DNA from: Methanosphaera cuniculi
GTDB lineage: Archaea > Methanobacteriota > Methanobacteria > Methanobacteriales > Methanobacteriaceae
DNA: 64,000 nt
Assembly (NCBI RefSeq): GCF_003149675.1
Contig: NZ_LWMS01000020.1
Span: 1-64,000, forward strand
Direction: 5' to 3'
Under the pieces are notes generated by a model, which did not search any database, had not been told where the DNA came from, and saw only the letters and a list, made by a program, of their open reading frames with translations. Numbering within the stretch: position 1 is the stretch's first letter; every line of letters starts with the position of its first letter. Shown here in pieces: positions 1-8,158 of the stretch. The position numbers and the translations under genes are program-made.

Positions 1-2
1 TG

Positions 3-1019
3 TTTTTAGCAATGATGCATTCTTATTCTGATTATGTAGCACAAAAATTAAATACAACAAGAATTATAACAGATGAAGTAATGTGTATGGTGGGAATAGA
101 AAATAGTAGAATGAATTACATACACTATAATGATCCATTAGCAGGAATGACAATAAAAGACAATACAAATATAGTAATGTTTAATATGTATCAGTCAATG
201 TTTTCGTATAATTGTGCTAAATTTGTATTAAATACAATAGAATATAATATAGCAACAACAACAAAGGATGAAATAATAGGATTACTAAAACTAAATTCAG
301 AGGTTAATTTATTCCTAGATAATGAAACAGGCATACTTAAGATGCATTCAAACTTAACAGAAAATGTATCAATGATATTAGACTTAAAAACAGGAATTAT
401 GACATACATATTATGTATTGATGGATTTGAATATAAAGGAGCAATAACAGAAAATTTAACACCTGATATAATAAACCAAACAAATAAAAATAAAGCTCCA
501 TCAAATTATTGCTTTGAAGATATATTATGCCTAAACTTTAAAGATAAAACAAAAAATATTCTAGGATTACCACTAGATTCTGGATGGGCAGAAATTGAAG
601 GAATGCTGGGAGGAATATTAATTGATGTGGGTGCAGGTGTATTTGCAACTGGATTTGGTGATGGTTTTGGATTTATTGTTGGTGGAGGTATGATGCTGGT
701 TGGTGGGGCACTTTTATGTGCTGATGCTAATGGTTGGACAACTGATAGATATAATTTGAGTAGAGCTTTTTCTAGTGGATTAGATATTGCATTGTGTTTT
801 TTCCCAGTATCATTTGTACCAAGAACATTTAAAGTATTTGAACTGGCAACAGAGAGTGGGAAAATATTTGATGAAGGTGGAAAAGTAGGAAAAATGGGAA
901 AAGTTATTTTAAAAGGATTTGATGAAGTTCAAGGAGATTTATATGGAGAAGCAATGGATAAAATATTAGTAGATCCTTTTAAAGAATTTTTAAACCCTTA
1001 TTTAGAAAAAAATAATTAG
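3..1019 (+). CDS. Hypothetical protein, C-terminal part (5' end outside window)
   Basis: The reading frame is open to the left window edge and no ribosome-binding site precedes the first ATG at 12, so this is probably the C-terminal part of a longer protein. The first 185 residues or so look soluble and mixed alpha/beta. Residues about 195-245 form a long glycine-rich hydrophobic stretch (motifs such as GMLGGILIDVGAG and GGGMMLVGGALL), like a glycine-zipper membrane insert. A second hydrophobic patch follows near FFPVSFVP, then a charged lysine-rich tail. The gene ends 7 bp before a six-helix membrane protein, so the two are probably co-transcribed. I do not recognise the family. A membrane-active effector with downstream membrane partners is one possibility, but that is inference from layout only. 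Confidence 0.6.
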   Translation, partial: FLAMMHSYSDYVAQKLNTTRIITDEVMCMVGIENSRMNYIHYNDPLAGMTIKDNTNIVMFNMYQSMFSYNCAKFVLNTIEYNIATTTKDEIIGLLKLNSEVNLFLDNETGILKMHSNLTENVSMILDLKTGIMTYILCIDGFEYKGAITENLTPDIINQTNKNKAPSNYCFEDILCLNFKDKTKNILGLPLDSGWAEIEGMLGGILIDVGAGVFATGFGDGFGFIVGGGMMLVGGALLCADANGWTTDRYNLSRAFSSGLDIALCFFPVSFVPRTFKVFELATESGKIFDEGGKVGKMGKVILKGFDEVQGDLYGEAMDKILVDPFKEFLNPYLEKNN

Positions 1020-1026
1020 TGATGAT

Positions 1027-1722
1027 ATGAGTATTTTAATTTTACCTATTGGTGTAATTATTATATTAGTAGGTTTCTTTTCGATATATGAATTTTTAAA
1101 AAGTGATTTATTTTATAATTTAACAGGGCGTAAAATATATTATGTTAGAGAGTTTAGTGCTCGTGAAATTAAAGATGAATATTATAAAGTAACTGGACGT
1201 AGATTGTTGTATTCTAAAGATAAGGGTTCACGTGAACTTATAGATTCTATAGGTATACCTCTTTGTTCAATAACTATTTGTTTATTAATTCTTTTTATTG
1301 GATATTCAGTATATTTGCTCGGTGATTATTATCTTATATTATATCTTGGATGTTTTCTTTCCGGTTTAATTATATATTTTAGTTTTTTAATATGTCTTCG
1401 TATAAAAGTTTTCTATTATAATGGAGATAAGTATGAAAGTGAAAAGAGATATCCTATAAGTTACCCTATGGTTAGTTATACTTGGACATTGTATCTTTCT
1501 ATACATACTACACTATTTTATCTGTTATATATAGCATCACATGCACAGATTTTAATTTATGGTATGGTTGGGTTATTAATATTAGCACATGCTTATATTT
1601 TCTCTGATTATATGAATAAAGTATTACCATATGATCTTAGAACTTTTAAAGGAAATTGTTTAGAGACTCCTCTTATAATATCACCCATCATGATTATTGT
1701 AATTTTGATGTTGTTATATTAA
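1027..1722 (+). CDS. Six-helix membrane protein, tandem paralogue 1
   Basis: This is a 231-residue integral membrane protein with about six hydrophobic helices: one at residues 3-25, two near 80-125, two near 155-195 and one at the C terminus. A polar loop of about 50 residues lies between helices 1 and 2 and carries FYNLTGRKIYYVRE. A second conserved loop reads roughly LRIKVFYYNG...SYP.VSYTWT, and YMNKVLPYDLR precedes the last helix. All of these recur in the next gene, so the two are tandem duplicates. A GTGAT-like site sits just before the ATG, and the gene follows the preceding frame by 7 bp. I do not recognise the family. The function is unknown and is presumably at the cytoplasmic membrane. 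Confidence 0.7.
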   Translation: MSILILPIGVIIILVGFFSIYEFLKSDLFYNLTGRKIYYVREFSAREIKDEYYKVTGRRLLYSKDKGSRELIDSIGIPLCSITICLLILFIGYSVYLLGDYYLILYLGCFLSGLIIYFSFLICLRIKVFYYNGDKYESEKRYPISYPMVSYTWTLYLSIHTTLFYLLYIASHAQILIYGMVGLLILAHAYIFSDYMNKVLPYDLRTFKGNCLETPLIISPIMIIVILMLLY

Positions 1723-1904
1723 TTGCCAAACTCTCTTTTCTCTTATTTTTTTTAGAAGAATAAAAAAAATAGTTAAAAAAAATTATTTAATATATATGGT
1801 AAAAATTTTCATCAAAAAAAAATAATATGTATAATAATCTAGTATAAACTTATTATGGATGAAAGAATTTAATAAATTATAAAGTTTTAAGAAGGTTAAA
1901 TAAA

Positions 1905-2627
1905 ATGACTATTTATATTGCATCAGGTTACTTGATTATTGGTGGAATTTTTTTTATGATGGTAAGTTTTGTTTTGATATCTAAGTTTTTAACAAGTGAT
2001 TATTTTTATAATTTAACTGGACGTAAAATATTTTATATTAGAGATACTAATCCTGATGAAACTATAGATTATATTAATGAAGTTAGAGTTGGACGTAGAT
2101 ATGATTCACTGGAATATATGAAATATTCAGGTTCTCGTCAACTTATAGATTCTGTAGGTTTACCTTTTACTTCAGTATATATTTGTTTATTAATTCTTTT
2201 TATAACAGGAATAATATATTCATTAGCTGGAAATTATCCCATGTTATATGCTGGATATTTTGGATGTGCTTTAGTTGTATATTTTACTTTTTTAATATAT
2301 CTTCGTATGAAGATTTTCTATTATGGTGGAAGTAAGGCTGAATGTGAAAAAAGATGTCCTGGAAGTTATCCTAAAGTTAGTTATACTTGGACAATACTTC
2401 TTTCATTTTATTCTACAATACTTTTCTTTTTATATATTGTAACATATAAACAAAGTTTCATTTATGGTATAATTGTACTATTAATAGTAGCACATCTTTA
2501 TATTTTCCCTGATTATATGAATAAAGTACTACCATGGGATCTTAGAAGTTTAAAAGGAAATTTTGTGGAAAGTTTTCTTATGGTGATACCTATTCTTTAT
2601 ATTGTCTTTATTGTATTATTTAGTTAA
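1905..2627 (+). CDS. Six-helix membrane protein, tandem paralogue 2
   Basis: This 240-residue membrane protein is clearly homologous to the preceding gene. It has the same FYNLTGRKIFYIRD loop after helix 1, the same LIDSVG segment before helix 2, the LRMKIFYYGG loop, SYPKVSYTWT, and YMNKVLPWDLR before the final helix. It has an insertion of about ten residues in the first loop. AGAAGGT lies upstream of the ATG. A 180-bp AT-rich gap separates it from its paralogue, so it may have its own promoter. Function unknown. The conservation of loops, not only of hydrophobic segments, suggests the cytoplasmic loops carry the activity or bind a partner. Confidence 0.7.
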   Translation: MTIYIASGYLIIGGIFFMMVSFVLISKFLTSDYFYNLTGRKIFYIRDTNPDETIDYINEVRVGRRYDSLEYMKYSGSRQLIDSVGLPFTSVYICLLILFITGIIYSLAGNYPMLYAGYFGCALVVYFTFLIYLRMKIFYYGGSKAECEKRCPGSYPKVSYTWTILLSFYSTILFFLYIVTYKQSFIYGIIVLLIVAHLYIFPDYMNKVLPWDLRSLKGNFVESFLMVIPILYIVFIVLFS

Positions 2628-2730
2628 TTATCATACCCATTACGAGTAATTTAAAAAAAAGAGTTTTAATAAACTGATATTAAAAAAAATAAGACTTTAA
2701 AGCTACTTTAGTTTTTAATAGTCTCTATCA

Positions 2731-2750
2731 TCTCCCCTTTTTTTCTTTTA
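2731..2750 (+). terminator. C-run/T-run terminator
   Basis: CTCCCC is followed directly by seven T and then TTTT after one C, about 105 bp past the end of the second membrane protein gene. No hairpin is evident. It is one of several similar signals at 3' ends in this window. Confidence 0.45.
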
Positions 2751-2865
2751 AAAAGAGAATTTAAATAAAGTATGATAATAATTTTATAGAACTATAAAAA
2801 AAGTAGTAAAATGGAGAGGAAAAAAATATTAAAAAGATTTTTCAAATAACCTTTATTTTTTTTAT

Positions 2866-3351
2866 CTAGTTATTTTCATCTTTTTTTATTTCATAATTGT
2901 TTGGTATTACAAGTACTGGTACTTTTGAGTGTCTTACTATTTTTTCTGTAACTGATCCTAGTAGGAATCTGTCTATCATGTGTTTTCCACTACTTGCCAT
3001 TACAATCATGTCAATTTCTTTTATTTCTGATACTTTTAAGATAACATCTGCTGCATTTCCTTCCATTGTAAGAGTTTTTATTTTAAGTTTTTCAGGATCA
3101 AATCCATGTTCTTCTTCATATTCTACGATGATATCTTTTACACGTTGTGTTACTTTTTTACTTTCACGTTCAAGTACAATTTCTGTATCTGTTATAAGTT
3201 CTTCTTCAGGAAGACCTGAAAGGTAAACACTATCTACTACATTAAGTACAACTATCTCTGCATCTTCATCTGTTGCTATTGTTGCTGCGTGAACTATTGC
3301 TTTTTCTGAATTTCTTGAACCATCTGTTGGTAGTAATATTTTTTTATACAT
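2866..3351 (-). CDS. Universal stress protein, UspA family
   Basis: This 161-residue protein has the typical length of a single-domain Usp. The N terminus MYKKILLPTDGS is the family's first beta strand and Asp-containing loop. Near the C terminus the nucleotide-binding signature G-x2-G-x9-G-[ST] appears as ASSGKHMIDRFLLGS, with Ala replacing the first Gly, followed by VPVLVIP. The spacing is intact, so ATP or AMP binding is likely but not certain. AGAGGTGT precedes the ATG and supports the start. The gene stands alone, facing the membrane protein genes on one side, with the restriction-methylation locus upstream. The family has a broad stress-response role in the cytoplasm, and no specific partner can be read from the context. 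Confidence 0.93.
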   Translation of the reverse strand: MYKKILLPTDGSRNSEKAIVHAATIATDEDAEIVVLNVVDSVYLSGLPEEELITDTEIVLERESKKVTQRVKDIIVEYEEEHGFDPEKLKIKTLTMEGNAADVILKVSEIKEIDMIVMASSGKHMIDRFLLGSVTEKIVRHSKVPVLVIPNNYEIKKDENN

Positions 3352-3604
3352 AAATTATACACCTCTTATTTTAATTATTTAGTAATTTAATAAAATATTT
3401 ACTTCTACTTAATACATATGGAGACTCTTAATATTTAAAGTAAATATAAAAAAGTATGATAAAAAATATTAAAATATACAACATGTACAATTTTATAATA
3501 TAAAAATTACATTAACATAAGATATTTTAAAAAAGTATAATTAATTATAATACATTATAAAATATATAATTGTAAATTTATGTACAAAAAAAAGAAAGAA
3601 TTTT

Positions 3605-5764
3605 CTAATTATTATTCTTTTTATATTCATATAATTTTAATAAAAATTTTAAAGTACTCTCTTCATTAGTAAATACACCTTTTTCATAGAAAGATTCAGA
3701 TTTATATAACTTTTCTACTTCCTTATCTAGTTTTTTATGAGCCTTTTTTAATTCTAGAGGCATAGTTTCAGGATCATATAAATCAAATAATGTTTTCTTA
3801 GACTCTTTACGTATATCCAATATTTCTTGAACACATTCTACTACTTTTACTTTATCTTCACAAGATACATCAGGGAAAGGAAAATCATTATATAAAGTAG
3901 TGGAATATCTAAAATTATCTCCTAATTTTCCGCCAATAAATTTAATCCAAATCATATTTATTTTAGAAGATAAGATTCCAAAAAGATACTTACTAGAACT
4001 TGAAATAATAAATGCTGAATTATTTGTAATTACTTCTTGATCTATTAAATCAAGTGGAATATATTCTCTATTTTCAGTAGTTGTTGCTGGGAAAAAGATA
4101 TATGATTCATCATCCTTATTTTCAGGTAATCTTATTTCCCCGAATAATTGAGGATATTCAGCTAATTGCCTAGTCTTTTTTCTTGTACTTTTTAATCTTT
4201 TATTTTTGACATTTTCAATTCTTTCTTTAATTACCGATATTTTTAAAACATCTGAAAGATCTGAATTTAAATCATCTTTAAACCATAGACAATACTGGAC
4301 TTCACCTTTGATATATTTTTCTGAAGTTGCTAATCTATGTATATATTTTTCAATTCTAGAATCTTCTTTTATAAGTTTATTTTTTTCTTTTTCATTCTTA
4401 ATTATTAAATTTCCACCATCATTTGGCATACTTCCAGCCTCTATCTTAGGAACATCACAAATAGGTTTATATTTTTTAGGCTCTGGAACTATTTCATCCA
4501 TATCTAATAAATAACTATTTATTTGAGATACTTCATGTTTTTCAGGTAATGATGTAGGTTTTTCATATGTATATAAAAATTTTTTATTTCTTTCATTAAA
4601 ACTAAATCCTATAATAACACAAAATACTGAAGCATTCTTTTTTGCTTCATTTTTCCATCTAAATGTTTGATGTGCAAAATTTATATAAAAATCATCATAT
4701 TTTTTCCGTAATTGTATCCATAAGTTAGGTACTTGTTCTCCTTGACATATACTATTTGTTGATACAAATGCTGATTCTATTTTGGTTCCTTTCATATAAT
4801 CAAGTGCTTTTTTATACCAAGCAGTCACATAATCTAATGTCCCAATATTTTTAAATCCTTTAAAGACTAATTTCATATCTTCTTTTTGTTCTTTATTTTG
4901 ATTTTGTTTTCCTCCAAATGGTGGGTTACCAATAATATAAACATTATTATCTGGTTGTACAACCTCTTTCCAATCCATTCTTAATGAATTTTCATTTTTT
5001 ATATTGACATATTGTTTTAATGGAAGATTATCTTCATGTAAGTCTAATGATTCATATTTTAAATTCATTTGATGTTCAATAAACCACATAGATACTTGTG
5101 CAATTTTTGATGAAAATTCATCTATTTCTATTCCATAAAAATTCTCAATCTTAATTTTCGTAATTGAACCTGGTATTAGAATAGTTTGCTTATCTTTCCA
5201 TTTTTTAATATTACTTTCAAGTGATCTAATTTTTTCCAAAATTTTATATTCCAATAATCTTAATTCTCGATAAGTTACAATAAGAAAGTTTCCAGATCCA
5301 CATGCAGGATCAAAGAATTTTAAATTACCCATTTTTTCTAGTAACTTTTCTAAATAATATTTTTTATCTTTTTTTGAAGATTTTTTCAGTGCTTGATTGT
5401 ATTCTTCTCTAAGATTATCCATAAATAAAGGATTTATAACTTTTAATATATTTTCTTCACTTGTATAGTAAGATCCTAGATCTCCTCTCATATTTTCATC
5501 CATCACATATTGAAATAATGATCCAAATATTGATGGATTTATTTTATTCCATTCAAAATTACATGCTTCACATAAATATAGATATAATTCATCATTAAAT
5601 ACGGGAGTTTTTATAGGTTCACTAAATAAACTTCCATTTACATAAGGAAAATTTTTTAGTTCATCAGAAAAATTAGTCTGTCTTTCATCTTCTTTTTCAT
5701 CTAATATTTCAAATAATGTATTGATTCTTTGACCTAAGTTATTAATAGTCCTACTTTTCTTTAT
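3605..5764 (-). CDS. MmeI-like type IIG restriction enzyme, methyltransferase/specificity fragment (5' half separated)
   Basis: This is the C-terminal two thirds of an MmeI-family enzyme that would combine adenine-N6 methylation, target recognition and cleavage. The only plausible internal start is a GTG at 5506, but clear homologous sense continues upstream to about 5764, including NFPYVNGSLF and NPSIFGSLFQYV just before that GTG. Counting from the GTG, the AdoMet-binding motif FFDPACGSGNF lies at residues 64-74 and the catalytic NPPF at 194-197. The target-recognition and helical C-terminal regions follow. The frame is closed by a stop at 5795-5797 with no start between. The missing N-terminal half lies head-to-head on the other strand at 5763-6425. 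The piece may be silent in this arrangement or expressed only from the GTG. Confidence 0.85.
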   Translation of the reverse strand: MKKSRTINNLGQRINTLFEILDEKEDERQTNFSDELKNFPYVNGSLFSEPIKTPVFNDELYLYLCEACNFEWNKINPSIFGSLFQYVMDENMRGDLGSYYTSEENILKVINPLFMDNLREEYNQALKKSSKKDKKYYLEKLLEKMGNLKFFDPACGSGNFLIVTYRELRLLEYKILEKIRSLESNIKKWKDKQTILIPGSITKIKIENFYGIEIDEFSSKIAQVSMWFIEHQMNLKYESLDLHEDNLPLKQYVNIKNENSLRMDWKEVVQPDNNVYIIGNPPFGGKQNQNKEQKEDMKLVFKGFKNIGTLDYVTAWYKKALDYMKGTKIESAFVSTNSICQGEQVPNLWIQLRKKYDDFYINFAHQTFRWKNEAKKNASVFCVIIGFSFNERNKKFLYTYEKPTSLPEKHEVSQINSYLLDMDEIVPEPKKYKPICDVPKIEAGSMPNDGGNLIIKNEKEKNKLIKEDSRIEKYIHRLATSEKYIKGEVQYCLWFKDDLNSDLSDVLKISVIKERIENVKNKRLKSTRKKTRQLAEYPQLFGEIRLPENKDDESYIFFPATTTENREYIPLDLIDQEVITNNSAFIISSSSKYLFGILSSKINMIWIKFIGGKLGDNFRYSTTLYNDFPFPDVSCEDKVKVVECVQEILDIRKESKKTLFDLYDPETMPLELKKAHKKLDKEVEKLYKSESFYEKGVFTNEESTLKFLLKLYEYKKNNN

Positions 5765-6432
5765 GGTTAATCTAACATTATTAAAGGAAAAAGCTAAGAA
5801 ATTTGCAGAAGATCAAAAAGATACTTCTTATGAAAAAGGAGAAACAAGTTCATTTTGGTTAGATTTCATGAAAATTTTTGATATTAAAAATAAGGTACTT
5901 AATTTTGAATATCAGATAAAAGATGGAAATAATCAAACTAGATATATTGATGTAATTTGGAAAGGTAATTTCATTGTAGAACAAAAAACTAGGGGAAGAA
6001 ATTTAGATAAGGCTTTTAAACAAGCATTAGGATATTCTAATTTACTATCTAATGAAGATAGAGTGGATTATATTATAGTCTGTGATTTTAATACATTTAG
6101 ATTAACAAATATTAAAACAAATGAGGATATAGAATTTAATTTAGAGGAACTACCAGATTATATTGAAAATTTTGATTTTATTTATAATTATGGAGAAAAA
6201 TTTCATCCAACACAAGAACAATTAACATTAAAAGCTTCAGAAGTTCTTGCAAAAATTCATGATCAATTAGTATCAACAAATTATACAGAAAAAGATTTAG
6301 AAATCTTCCTAATAAGACTCTTATTTTGTTTATATGCAGAGGATACAGGAATATTTGATGAATACCAATTTTATGATTATATCAAACTTTCAGATAAAAA
6401 TCCCTATATTTTATTAATTTCCTAAATAAAAG
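5754..6432. other. Inverted segment carrying the N-terminal half of the MmeI-like gene
   Basis: The two halves of one enzyme lie head-to-head, meeting at about 5763. Flipping this segment would place the nuclease half directly before the methyltransferase half on the minus strand. Imperfect inverted repeats lie at the two edges: CTTTTCTTTATGG at 5754-5766 and, in complement, CTTTTATTTAGG at 6421-6432. They differ by one substitution and one inserted T. If the left-arm version is kept at the fusion point, the joined frame reads ...LLIS then IKKSRTINNLG with no stop. If the right-arm version is kept, a TAA falls in frame. The ATG of the gene lies inside the left arm, so current sequence cannot have both the ATG and the open junction after a simple flip. 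Confidence 0.7.
5763..6425 (+). CDS. MmeI-like type IIG restriction enzyme, N-terminal nuclease fragment
   Basis: This 220-residue piece corresponds to the N-terminal nuclease part of MmeI-type enzymes. The PD-(D/E)xK active site is visible as Asp63, then nine residues, then Glu73-Gln-Lys75 (YIDVIWKGNF...VEQK), the spacing known for MmeI. It is followed by KAFKQALGYSNLL and, near the end, LLFCLYAEDTGIF, which in the family leads straight into the segment found on the opposite strand. The fragment stops after about seven residues with no family character (PYILLIS). No ribosome-binding site is visible before the ATG, since the upstream bases are antisense coding sequence. It is probably not a functional protein in this orientation. 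Confidence 0.8.
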   Translation: MVNLTLLKEKAKKFAEDQKDTSYEKGETSSFWLDFMKIFDIKNKVLNFEYQIKDGNNQTRYIDVIWKGNFIVEQKTRGRNLDKAFKQALGYSNLLSNEDRVDYIIVCDFNTFRLTNIKTNEDIEFNLEELPDYIENFDFIYNYGEKFHPTQEQLTLKASEVLAKIHDQLVSTNYTEKDLEIFLIRLLFCLYAEDTGIFDEYQFYDYIKLSDKNPYILLIS

Positions 6433-6457
6433 AACTATTTTTTTATATTAAATAGTT
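6433..6457. repeat. Hairpin beside the right inversion boundary
   Basis: AACTATTT at 6433-6440 pairs perfectly with AAATAGTT at 6450-6457 across a nine-base AT loop, followed by a short T run. It begins directly after the right inverted-repeat arm. It could be a terminator for the present fragment, or part of the 5' region of the ancestral gene. Confidence 0.45.
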
Positions 6458-6629
6458 TTTAATTATTTAATGAATTTAATTCCTTTTAAAAATAATTAAT
6501 TTTGTTTTATTATATAATATATATTTCAGATAAAAAAAAACATAAAAATATATTGTTTTTAGGATAGGAAAGAAATATAAATTAAATAAATATAATTTTT
6601 TTTGATACTATTTTTTTAAAGTTTTACTT

Positions 6630-6790
6630 GTGTATTTTTTAAAGTTTTCTTTAATACTTCATTCTTGTTTTTTATGATTTTATAGATTGATTTTTAAAGC
6701 TTTTTTTAATATATAATTATGTTTTTATTTTTTTATGATTTTATGAGTTGATTTTTAAAGCTTTTTTTAATTTTAGTTATTTTTTAAGGG
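6630..6790. repeat. Degenerate tandem repeats of about 61 bp
   Basis: Two nearly identical units share TTTATGATTTTAT, then a variable four bases, then TTGATTTTTAAAGC and a T run. Their equivalent positions are near 6671 and 6732, a period of 61 bp. A more diverged partial copy (TTTTTTAAAG and a T-rich tail) precedes them from about 6630. No coding sense is visible. Confidence 0.55.
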
Positions 6791-7228
6791 TTATCTATTT
6801 ATAAAATTAATGATTTATATTTTAGTGATGAATTTAGAATTTGAATTTTAAGTTTTCTTTTCATTTCTTATTATCAAATTTTAATTTCATGTTGTTTAAA
6901 TTATAAGTACTTACTTCATATAATAAAATAGCGTTGGTCAATATTTTATTATATTAGAAGATATAACTACTCAAATGGTGTGTTAATTGAATTATCTTTG
7001 CAATGTGGGAGTTGTGAAAAATGTTCAGATGCCCTGTAACTGAGTATTTCATGCTTATAATTTTTTTTATTTTTTAATTTTATTTCTAATTATTTTAAGA
7101 TACAATTTTTTTTAGAATACTTTTTTTTATATATTTTAATTTAAACATACAATATAACTAGTAATAATAAAAGTTTAAAATTATAAATACTCAAATTTTT
7201 ATTATATATAGGAGTTTAATGATTTATT

Positions 7229-7960
7229 ATGAATGTTTTAGGAGCTATGGCTGGTATATGTGATGGTAAATTTACAAAAAAATTTACAAATCAGAATGTT
7301 GATATTATAACACTTGGTGGATTTAGTTGTGATATACCTACATATGAAGCATCTTGTATGATTAAAGATATGGGACGTGATGAATTTACAATAAAACCAT
7401 GTAACTTAAGTAATTATATTACTGATAATGTTAAAATTATACATGATTATAACCCAGATTGGAATGGTAAAATATGTGTTAATATACGAGGATCAAATAG
7501 TGAAGGATTTAAAATATTAAAAAATAATACAGATATTGATATTTTAGAAATTAATGCTCATTGTAGACAAAAACCAATCACAGATGTTGGTAGTGGACAA
7601 AATCTACAATATAACCTTGATATTTTAGAGGATATTATATGTGAAGTTTCAAGTCATAAAAATTATGATACATCAATAAAACTACGTGCAAATGTTAGGG
7701 GTGTAGATATACTTGATATAATTGACATAATAAATCAATATCCTGTTAAATATATACACATAGATGCTATGAAACCAGGTATAATGTGTGCTGATTATGA
7801 AATAATTGAAAAAATATCAGAAAATACAGATAAACACATCATAGCAAATAACTCCATAACAACATATGATGATTATCTTAAAATGATAAATCATAAAGCT
7901 CATAGTGTATCAGTAGCACGAGCTGCACTAAAAGGTGATATAACACACATATTTAAATAA
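7229..7960 (+). CDS. Dihydrouridine synthase-like FMN TIM-barrel protein
   Basis: This 243-residue protein looks like a compact archaeal member of the dihydrouridine synthase / dihydroorotate dehydrogenase flavoprotein superfamily. The key motif is LEINAHCRQKP followed by VGSGQNL, matching the superfamily's N-x2-C active-site loop and downstream glycine segment. The C-terminal part (KYIHIDAM, HIIANNSI, SVSVARAALKG) fits the last beta strands that bind FMN phosphate. It lacks the helical RNA-binding domain of bacterial Dus enzymes, so tRNA reduction is likely but not proven. An in-frame stop lies just upstream, so ATG 7229 is the first usable start. Its AGGAG lies 14 bases away, closer to an out-of-frame ATG at 7219. 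Confidence 0.75.
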   Translation: MNVLGAMAGICDGKFTKKFTNQNVDIITLGGFSCDIPTYEASCMIKDMGRDEFTIKPCNLSNYITDNVKIIHDYNPDWNGKICVNIRGSNSEGFKILKNNTDIDILEINAHCRQKPITDVGSGQNLQYNLDILEDIICEVSSHKNYDTSIKLRANVRGVDILDIIDIINQYPVKYIHIDAMKPGIMCADYEIIEKISENTDKHIIANNSITTYDDYLKMINHKAHSVSVARAALKGDITHIFK

Positions 7961-7973
7961 AAATTTTAAACTA

Positions 7974-7990
7974 TCATCCCCTTTTTTTCT
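7974..7990 (+). terminator. C-run/T-run terminator
   Basis: ATCCCC followed by seven T lies 15-30 bp after the stop of the dihydrouridine synthase-like gene, with no hairpin. Confidence 0.5.
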
Positions 7991-8158
7991 AAACTAGTTT
8001 TTTCTCTTTTTTTACTCATACTTACAAAAAAATGATAATTTACATTATATATGAAAAATAAATGTAATAATAATATAATAGGATTTGAAAAATAATTATA
8101 AAATTAATATTAATAAATATTATTTAAATAAATAAATTTTTAAGGAGTGAAATATATA

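Larger units (their letters stand above)
6426..7228. other. 800-bp non-coding stretch with degenerate repeats
   Basis: No intact gene is visible. It opens with a hairpin at 6433-6457, then very AT-rich DNA with about 60-bp degenerate tandem repeats at 6630-6790. A less AT-rich island follows at 6898-7062, bounded by a perfect 10-bp inverted repeat (AAATTATAAG at 6898-6907 and its complement at 7053-7062). Inside the island is a short frame with a Cys-rich end. In an uninverted arrangement the 5' flank of the MmeI-like gene would lie here. Confidence 0.5.

Noticed and set aside
6630-6790. Possible CRISPR array
   Set aside because: There are only two to three degenerate AT-rich units, with no unique spacers of constant length and no cas genes nearby.
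6898-7062. tRNA or RNase P/SRP RNA in the inverted-repeat-bounded island
   Set aside because: No T-arm GTTCRA motif, no acceptor pairing with CCA-like end and no SRP or RNase P core motifs. G+C is too low for a stable housekeeping RNA here.
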